Assembly: GCA_047974325.1 (NCBI GenBank)
Contig: JBKECE010000229.1
Coordinates: 1 to 20,679 of the forward strand
Reading direction: 5' to 3'
Source of the DNA: QVMP01 sp047974325
GTDB taxonomy: Bacteria; Bacteroidota; Bacteroidia; Bacteroidales; Dysgonomonadaceae
Length of the DNA: 20,679 bases
Shown here: one piece after another, positions 15,360 through 20,679 of the stretch
Layout of the letters: each line of letters begins with the position of its first letter
Position numbering within the stretch: the stretch's first letter is position 1
Notes under the pieces: generated by a model
The model's input: the letters and a program-made list of their open reading frames with translations, nothing else
What the model was told of the DNA's origin: nothing
Database searches by the model: none
Made by a program: the position numbers and the translations under genes

Positions 15360-15682
15360 TTATTTTTCTTTCTTTCTTTCTTTCTCATGATTTATACCCT
15401 TAATAAAGGTAATATTCTCAGCTTTTCGGATGTAAGCTTTTGCTGAATCCGGATAATCCGCTATCAGTTTATTCAATAAAATGCTTACAGAATCAATGTT
15501 GCATACTCAACCCCCACTATGATCATAAGGAGTTTTTTTTGTAAAATCTGAACTATAGATATCTTATCTCCGTGTTTTTTCGCCTGATTTATAATATGAT
15601 ATTTCGTGTTTTAATGAATCAATACTTTGTCCATTCATCGTTATCGAAAATAACCAACAAGAAATAAAGAATGTATTTTCAT
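15360..15682 (-). pseudogene. Frameshifted relic of a small exported, possibly TPR-like protein
   Basis: The minus strand holds pieces of one protein in different frames. ATG 15682 opens MKIHSLFLVG and soon stops. The adjacent frame continues a signal-peptide-like FFISCWLFSITMNGQ, then SIDSLKHEISYYKSGEK, to a stop. A third piece reads DIYSSDFTKKTPYDHSGG, stop, then SVSILLNKLIADYPDSAKAY, which has the look of a tetratricopeptide helix pair, then a Lys/Glu-rich end, stopping at 15360-15362. At least two frameshifts and one internal stop are needed to join them, so it is non-functional. It follows the propeller gene at 7 bp and precedes the LRR gene, so it was probably the middle gene of one minus-strand operon. 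Confidence 0.65.
15365..15384. repeat. (TTTC)5 tetranucleotide tract
   Basis: Five perfect TTTC units (GAAA on the minus strand) encode the Lys/Glu/Arg-rich end of the degraded small protein. They lie about 50 bp upstream of the LRR gene's first Met. Tetranucleotide tracts are prone to slippage. Confidence 0.75.
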
Positions 15683-15689
15683 AATAGTT

Positions 15690-17666
15690 CTATTCTTCTT
15701 TTAAAGACTTCCAATACAGATAATCCGCTATTTGATAGAGAGCATAGCTTTTATCTTTAAACTGTTTATCAAGTACTTTTCCTTCACTCAAAGAATCAAT
15801 CAGTTCTCCGAGTTCTATTGAAATGCATTTTGTTTTAAAAGTACCATAAGTAATAATCCATGGAGAATAGTAATAGTTAGGCTGATAACTATCGTTACTG
15901 ATAATAATAGTTTCATTATTCGAAAGAGTGAAGCTTAGTTTTATCCAGTTGGTAGTTGTACTCCAACCCCTAAAATGTATATCAAAAATTTTGGTCAAGA
16001 CAGAATCGGGAATACTATTTATAGAATCAACGATATTCATATAAAAACTATAGTCAGTATCTTCTCCGGGAAACGTTTTTAAATCTAGAAAATCCCAACC
16101 ACCATCTTTTTTATTTATTCTGTCTTGGATTTCTTTTTTATATTCAACGATATCTGTTGGGCTAAATTTAAAGTCTTTTATTGAGATAACTTGTGGAGCT
16201 AAGTTATTTATCCGATTAAAAATGTCATTGACGAGTTTACTGTCTTTTTCAGATAAAAGAGATAATGACGTATTCTTATTATCTTTTATCTTTCTATATA
16301 CAGATCCAACCTTTTCATATTTATCTGTTGCCAGTTGAAAGTGAAAACAACCTTGGCTCCCCGATTCAATGGTAAATGATTGGACTGTTATATTAGTATC
16401 ACCTATTAGTTTTGCTGGTAATAGATATGGCTCTACAGTCTTGTTATTTAGATCTACTATATAGTATGCGTCTAGATTGCTTGATGTCAGGAGTTTATTA
16501 TCATATACAAATAATCCACTTAACTCTTGTGGTAAAATAAAGCTTCTGAACCATAATTTTCGTTGATTATCATATTGTAAAATGTCAGAATCCGAAATAC
16601 CAATTCTCTCTCCCTGCCACAAAATAGTATCTTCTGGTTCAGATATGCTTATATCTTGTGTGAAGATGCCATTTCGAATGAACTTCTTTTCACTAATTTC
16701 GCAGATTGAATTGTGATTTACGGTAAACAAACTGTTGTTTTTGACGCTTAATGCATTCGGAGCTTCTATTTTGTCTTTAGACTGCCATAATTGCTTTAGA
16801 TTGCTATCTAATAAGGATACTGTTAAATCTTTATTAACAACATAGATATTCCCAGATTCCGTAATTTCAAAGTCCAAAGCATTTTCGATGGGCATCCAAT
16901 GAATAGAGTCTATCTTTGAATAAAATACTTTACCTAATTGCTTAACAAGATACTTATCATTCAGGATTCTCGTCTTATTAATCCTCGGTAGGTCATTTCG
17001 TCCTGTTGTGACCCATTTAACTTTTTTCTGATCCAGCGGAGTTTCTATTTTCTTCCATGTTTTGCAATTGTCCTGTGTCTGGTATAATACATTCCAAGTT
17101 GAACCAAATAACCCATGCTTGCCATCAGGAGCAAAATGGACGGTTATAAACCTTAAGTTTCCGGTTTTTTCAACTTTGTCAAATTTCCTCCAAGTCTTTC
17201 CATAATCTTCTGTATAGTAAATCAATTGAGATGATCCGCTCATCCAAGCTTTACCATTATTTGAGATATATGCACAATCGATCCAACTACCTTTTCCAAA
17301 TATAACTTTGTTCCAATGTTTTCCTCCATCCTCCGATCTATATACAAAATTGTACGACATATTATCACCACTCATGTACCCCGAAATCATCAATATATCT
17401 TCTGTGAAGAAATTAATTCTTTCAAAAATTTCGCCTATTGCTGAGGAATAAATGTCTAAATTCCCGAAAGGGCCTAAATGCCATAAACTGTCTATATTGT
17501 TAGTATAATACACATTACCAGCTTTAGTTGCAATCCATATTTTTTCGGATGGGCTAATACCGATTTCACTAAATCCGCCTGAAATAGGAAGTCTCGCTCT
17601 ATAATCCTTTTGTCCAAACAATAGAACAGGAAATAGTATAATTACGAGTAAAATATAGTTTTTCAT
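15690..17666 (-). CDS. Exported Asp-box (BNR/sortilin-like) beta-propeller protein
   Basis: A 658-residue exported protein. Residues 1-18 are a signal peptide (MKNYILLVIILFPVLLFG, cleavage before Gln). There is no lipobox. Three Asp-box motifs are visible in the N-terminal third: SEDGGKHW (111-118), TEDYGKTW (152-159) and TQDNCKTW (197-204), each followed by a hydrophobic strand, as in BNR/sialidase-like and sortilin/Ycf48-like propellers. A further propeller part with shorter blades extends to about 420. The C-terminal third (about 430-658) is mixed alpha/beta and I cannot assign it. No sialidase arginine triad or RIP motif is evident, so enzymatic activity is not predicted; a binding or scaffold role is more likely. 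It has no C-terminal sorting domain. Confidence 0.8.
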   Translation of the reverse strand: MKNYILLVIILFPVLLFGQKDYRARLPISGGFSEIGISPSEKIWIATKAGNVYYTNNIDSLWHLGPFGNLDIYSSAIGEIFERINFFTEDILMISGYMSGDNMSYNFVYRSEDGGKHWNKVIFGKGSWIDCAYISNNGKAWMSGSSQLIYYTEDYGKTWRKFDKVEKTGNLRFITVHFAPDGKHGLFGSTWNVLYQTQDNCKTWKKIETPLDQKKVKWVTTGRNDLPRINKTRILNDKYLVKQLGKVFYSKIDSIHWMPIENALDFEITESGNIYVVNKDLTVSLLDSNLKQLWQSKDKIEAPNALSVKNNSLFTVNHNSICEISEKKFIRNGIFTQDISISEPEDTILWQGERIGISDSDILQYDNQRKLWFRSFILPQELSGLFVYDNKLLTSSNLDAYYIVDLNNKTVEPYLLPAKLIGDTNITVQSFTIESGSQGCFHFQLATDKYEKVGSVYRKIKDNKNTSLSLLSEKDSKLVNDIFNRINNLAPQVISIKDFKFSPTDIVEYKKEIQDRINKKDGGWDFLDLKTFPGEDTDYSFYMNIVDSINSIPDSVLTKIFDIHFRGWSTTTNWIKLSFTLSNNETIIISNDSYQPNYYYSPWIITYGTFKTKCISIELGELIDSLSEGKVLDKQFKDKSYALYQIADYLYWKSLKEE

Positions 17667-18002
17667 AAAATAGATCTTTTTATTCTACTAATATAGAGAA
17701 TATTTCTTTTTAAAATCCATAAATGAAGTTGTAAATTTGAAATCATTGGAAGCTAGACACTTTAATAAATTTATCATTGGTAACCAATTAATTAAAAGAT
17801 CTACTACCGATTAACGGCTACAAATCATCAAATAGTATATCTCTTGAACATTTTATTTTAAAATATTTTTTTTGTATATCGACAAGATAAGTCTACCTTT
17901 CTCCGGCATTCCGGGTACGGTCTAAATTGCCCGGTCTTATTTTCATATGCAACGAAAGTCGATTGAGATACATCCAAGAAGAAAGTCTATGTGTAAATTT
18001 GC
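17667..18002. other. Intergenic region, AT-rich, no intact gene
   Basis: This interval separates the minus-strand propeller gene from the plus-strand relics. A 13-bp palindrome, ATTGGTAACCAAT (17776-17788), could be an operator. From about 17890 the base composition becomes more GC-rich, with a short minus-strand frame (MKIRPGNLDRTRNAGER, ending at a TAG) that looks like coding debris but that I cannot identify. No exact TAnnTTTG box was found upstream of the propeller gene. Confidence 0.4.
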
Positions 18003-18212
18003 ATTATCAATTTAAACAAAATAGAAACCGATTTTGATGGTGGATGGGTTTGCGACAGTGAGGAATACTACAATATGATTTCGTCAGCAACAGCCTTGGG
18101 ACGTGTAGGATTGCCTAATGATATTGGCGGCGTGGTAGCTTTTCTTTGCACCGACGATGCTTATTGGATCAATGCACAACGAATAGAAGTATCGGGCGGA
18201 CAAGCCGTCTGA
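18003..18212 (+). pseudogene. 3' relic of a short-chain dehydrogenase (SDR)
   Basis: This frame ends at TGA 18210-18212 and encodes the C-terminal end of a classical SDR: IETDFDGGWVCDSEEYYN, then TALGRVGLPNDIGGVVAFLC, then YWINAQRIEVSGGQAV, the conserved end of SDRs of the glucose-dehydrogenase/3-oxoacyl-reductase group. The similarity fades at about 18020. The Rossmann GxxxGxG loop and catalytic Tyr-xxx-Lys are absent, so the gene has lost roughly its first three quarters. No start codon in frame gives a plausible protein. The loss coincides with the boundary between the minus-strand surface-protein block and the plus-strand hydrolase genes. Confidence 0.8.
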
Positions 18213-18247
18213 TTGAATTAATCAGAGAGATAAAAAATCAACAAACT

Positions 18248-19393
18248 ATGTCAATCGAAAAGTTTCGAATAGAAATACCTGACCAAATATTAACTGATTT
18301 GTCTGTCAGGCTTAAAAATACAAAATGGTCTAAAAACATGGACAATGTAGACTGGAATTTTGGGACGAACAACAACGTCCTTAAATCGGTAGTTGACTAT
18401 TGGATAAACGATTATGATTAGAAAGCACAAGAGAAGGAGTTGAATAAATATCCACAATTCAAATGCAGGATTAACGATGCCGATATTCACTTTTACCACA
18501 TCAAAGGAAAAGGGAAGAATCCGATTCCGCTTATTCTGTCGCACGGCTGGCCGGATAGTTTTCTGCGTTATCAGAAAATCATCCCCTTGTTGACCGACCC
18601 CGAATGTTTTGGTCGAGATTCAGATGATTCGTTCGACTTGATTATTCCTTCCTTACCCGGATTTGGATTTTCTACGTTGCCCGAATCGAAAGGAATAAAC
18701 AATGCCGGAATTGCCGACCTGTGGAAAATATTGATGGTAGAAAAATTGGGATACAAGAAGTTTGGAGCCGTTGGAGGAGACATGGGTTCGGGCGTTACAC
18801 GGTATCTGGCATTTAAGTATCCCGAACATATCATCGGAATACACCTTACGGATGTAGACATAATCAGAGACCTCACTTTTGGCAACGAAGCTGACCTTTC
18901 GCCCGACGAAAAGAAGTACAAGCAAAACGCCATGCAATGGCTTTCGCAAGAGGGGGCATATATGTCGATACAGTCTACCAAGCCGCAAACCTTAGCTTAT
19001 GCATTGTCCGATTCGCCTGTTGGTTTGGTTGCATGGTTGTTAGAGAAGTTTTATTCGTGGAGCGATTGCGATGGGAATATAGAAAACAGATATACCAAAG
19101 ACGAATTGCTGAATAATACAATGATTTACTGGCTTACGAATTCCATAAGCACTACGATGCGGATGTATTACGAAAACACACATTCGCTGCCCAAATTGGG
19201 AAAGATTGAAGTACCAACAGGGATAGCCCTGTTTCCTAAAGACATCTTACTGCCACCTAAGACGTGGGTAGAGGATAATCTGAACCTCGTTCATTGGTCA
19301 ATAATGCCGGAAGGCGGCCACTTCACGGCAATGGAAGCACCACAGGCTTTTGCCAATGATGTGATTAAGTTCTATCAGAAGATAAAAAAGTAA
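18248..19393 (+). pseudogene. Epoxide hydrolase interrupted by an in-frame TAG
   Basis: An alpha/beta-hydrolase epoxide hydrolase with the N-terminal EHN domain, 381 codons if read through. It starts at ATG 18248 (FRIEIPDQILTDLSVRLKNTKW). After ...YWINDYD, codon 58 (18419-18421) is TAG; the same frame then continues KAQEKELNKYPQFK without loss. In family members a Trp commonly occupies this place, so one TGG to TAG change explains it. The catalytic core is intact: HGWP oxyanion motif (99-102), nucleophile Asp178 in GGDMGS, and catalytic His358 in EGGHFTAMEAP. The family opens epoxides to diols. Without readthrough only the part after 58 could be made, by reinitiation at TTG 18440 or elsewhere, lacking the EHN lid. 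It lies 35 bp after the SDR relic. Confidence 0.85.
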
Positions 19394-19464
19394 AAAATGA
19401 AGCCTTACTTTGTTTTGGATACATATAACTATAATTTGGAAACATTCGCCCGATATAGTCTTCA

Positions 19465-19472
19465 TAATTTTG
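19465..19472 (+). promoter_or_regulatory. Weak candidate -7 box before the DLH-like hydrolase
   Basis: TAATTTTG matches TAnnTTTG and lies 24 nt before the ATG at 19497. The nearest TTTG upstream is about 26 nt away, longer than the usual spacing, so this is tentative. Confidence 0.3.
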
Positions 19473-19496
19473 CATTGTAAACTTAATTTATACAGT

Positions 19497-20402
19497 ATGC
19501 AAAAAGTATCATTCAAAAACAGAGATTGGGAAGTGGCGGGTCATCTGCATTTACCCGATAATTTCGATTCTGCCGAAAAATATTCTGCAATCGTATGTGT
19601 ACACCCCGGCAGCAGTGTTAAAGAACAGACTGCCGGACTATATGCCAAGCAATTGGCCAAAGCAGGATTTATAGCATTAGTTTTTGATGCATCTTTTCAG
19701 GGCGAAAGCGGTGGCGAACCGCGACATTTGGAGAATCCCGCTACACGGGTAGAAGACATTCGCTGTGCTGTCGATTTTCTTACAACACAGACATTTGTAG
19801 ACGACAACAGAATAGGTGTTCTCGGTATCTGTGCCGGAGGCGGTTATGCAGCCAATGCCGCAATGACCGAACGACGTATAAAAGCCGTTGCAACCGTATC
19901 GGGGACAAATGCGAGCAGGGCTTTTCGCGAGTCAAATCCGCTTGCAACCTTAGAATCCGTATCGAAACAGCGAACAGCAGAGGCTAATGGAGGCGAAAAA
20001 CTAATAACCAACTGGACGCCAATCTCTGCCGAAGAAGCTAAAAATGCAGGAATAGATGAGATGGATATGTTACAGGCTATTGACTACTACAGAACACCAC
20101 GGGGTGAGTACCCGACATCAGACAATAAACTGTTATTTACGAGTATATCGGACTTGATTATGTTCGACGCTTTCCATTTAGCCGAATTCCTACTCACTCA
20201 ACCATTGTTGGTGATTGTAGGAGATAAAGTGGGCGCATTTGGTTCTTACCGAGACGGATTCGATTTATACAATAAGGCAGCATCGCAAAATAAGAAAATC
20301 CATGTTGTAAAGGGTGCAAGCCATTACGATTTGTACGATCGCCCTCATGCTACGCAGGAGGCTGTCGGACAGCTCATCCCCTTCTTTACCGAAAATCTTT
20401 AA
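19497..20402 (+). CDS. Alpha/beta hydrolase, dienelactone-hydrolase/YcjY-like
   Basis: A 301-residue cytosolic alpha/beta hydrolase. I use ATG 19497: the longer frame starts at a TTG (19410) and adds a hydrophobic, non-conserved leader. The nucleophile elbow is GICAGGGYA with Cys112 as nucleophile, as in dienelactone hydrolases, rather than Ser. The acid is probably Asp243 (IVGDKVGAFG) and the base His276 (GASHYDLYDRP). FDASFQGESGGEPRHLENPATRVEDI (63-88) is the typical region after strand 4 of the YcjY-like branch. Substrates of this branch are small esters, lactones or thioesters and mostly unknown. It lies 103 bp after the interrupted epoxide hydrolase and 9 bp before an AraC gene. Confidence 0.92.
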   Translation: MQKVSFKNRDWEVAGHLHLPDNFDSAEKYSAIVCVHPGSSVKEQTAGLYAKQLAKAGFIALVFDASFQGESGGEPRHLENPATRVEDIRCAVDFLTTQTFVDDNRIGVLGICAGGGYAANAAMTERRIKAVATVSGTNASRAFRESNPLATLESVSKQRTAEANGGEKLITNWTPISAEEAKNAGIDEMDMLQAIDYYRTPRGEYPTSDNKLLFTSISDLIMFDAFHLAEFLLTQPLLVIVGDKVGAFGSYRDGFDLYNKAASQNKKIHVVKGASHYDLYDRPHATQEAVGQLIPFFTENL

Positions 20403-20411
20403 TCAATAATA

Positions 20412-20679
20412 ATGCAAATCATCAATTCTTTGTCCGAGTTTCATCGGTTATTATCCCTTCCCGAGCCTTTGCACCCATTGGTAAGTGTAGTACTTGTTCC
20501 CGAAATACATGCAATAAATGCTGAGGTATGGAAAGGTTTTTCTACTAATTTTTATACAATATCGTTGAAGAAAAATATCCAATCCAAAGTAAAGTACGGG
20601 CAACAATATTATGACTTTGACAAAGGAACGATGACTTTTATTGCTCCAATGCAAATTCAGTCAGTTGAGGTAGAGGAGA
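20412..20679 (+). CDS. AraC-family regulator, N-terminal part (runs off the window)
   Basis: An open frame starts at ATG 20412 and continues past the window end; 89 codons are visible. The N-terminus (MQIINSLSEFHRLLSLPEP, then HPLVSVVLVPEI) and the segment KYGQQYYDFDKGTMTFIAP match the sensor domain of a common Bacteroidota AraC type, distinct from the other three AraC proteins here. The DNA-binding domain would lie beyond the window. It begins 9 bp after the hydrolase stop codon, so the two are probably in one transcript and the regulator may control the hydrolase gene. Confidence 0.78.
   Translation, partial: MQIINSLSEFHRLLSLPEPLHPLVSVVLVPEIHAINAEVWKGFSTNFYTISLKKNIQSKVKYGQQYYDFDKGTMTFIAPMQIQSVEVEE

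Noticed and set aside
15690..17666. Propeller protein as a sialidase
   Set aside because: Asp-boxes are present, but the arginine triad and RIP motif expected of sialidases were not found.
18146..18247. 5' extension of the epoxide hydrolase frame
   Set aside because: It overlaps the SDR relic in another frame, and the EHN domain starts at the ATG at 18248.
18419..18421. Pyrrolysine or other recoding at the TAG
   Set aside because: No pyl genes or recoding element are visible here, and a simple Trp-to-stop mutation explains the site better.

Overview
The window looks like a chromosomal segment of a Bacteroidota organism, possibly Dysgonomonas-like or a relative. The evidence is AT-rich DNA, signal peptides cut before Gln, a C-terminal sorting domain of the type IX secretion kind, a BspA-like leucine-rich-repeat protein, Bacteroidota-type -7 boxes (TAnnTTTG) and many AraC regulators with the same C-terminal signature. 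The genus is an inference. No rRNA, tRNA, CRISPR array or intact transposase was seen.

Region 1 (1-2183, + strand): the 3' end of an AraC regulator and its terminator, a RibD-C/dihydrofolate-reductase-like reductase, and a complete AraC regulator that is a close paralogue of the first.

Region 2 (2258-9413, + strand) is a tight seven-gene redox operon. It encodes an aldo/keto reductase, a small NAD(P)-binding atypical SDR, two tandem zinc alcohol dehydrogenases that both carry Sec signal peptides, an exported cupin plus double carboxymuconolactone-decarboxylase-like protein, a second aldo/keto reductase, and a third zinc alcohol dehydrogenase without a signal peptide. The set pairs cytosolic oxidoreductases with apparently periplasmic counterparts. 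I infer reductive handling of aldehydes, quinones or phenolics in two compartments; the substrate cannot be read from sequence. A 146-bp imperfect inverted repeat follows the operon.

Region 3 (9616-12453): a phenolic acid decarboxylase (padC), with its active-site residues, is translationally coupled on the minus strand to a fusion of a YczE/YitT-like membrane domain with a cytidylate-kinase-like domain. A divergent AraC regulator is the obvious candidate controller.

Region 4 (12454-17666, mostly minus strand): surface and exported proteins with signs of decay. It holds a 45-codon orphan fragment, a BspA-like LRR protein with a type IX sorting tail but no signal peptide, a frameshifted relic of a small exported protein with a (TTTC)5 tract, and an exported Asp-box beta-propeller protein.

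Region 5 (about 18000-20679, + strand): a 5'-truncated SDR relic, an epoxide hydrolase interrupted by one in-frame TAG, a dienelactone-hydrolase-like protein with a Cys nucleophile, and the start of another AraC regulator. Regions 1-3 and 5 share a theme of small-molecule redox and hydrolytic detoxification under AraC control. Region 4 looks like an unrelated, partly degraded block lying between them.
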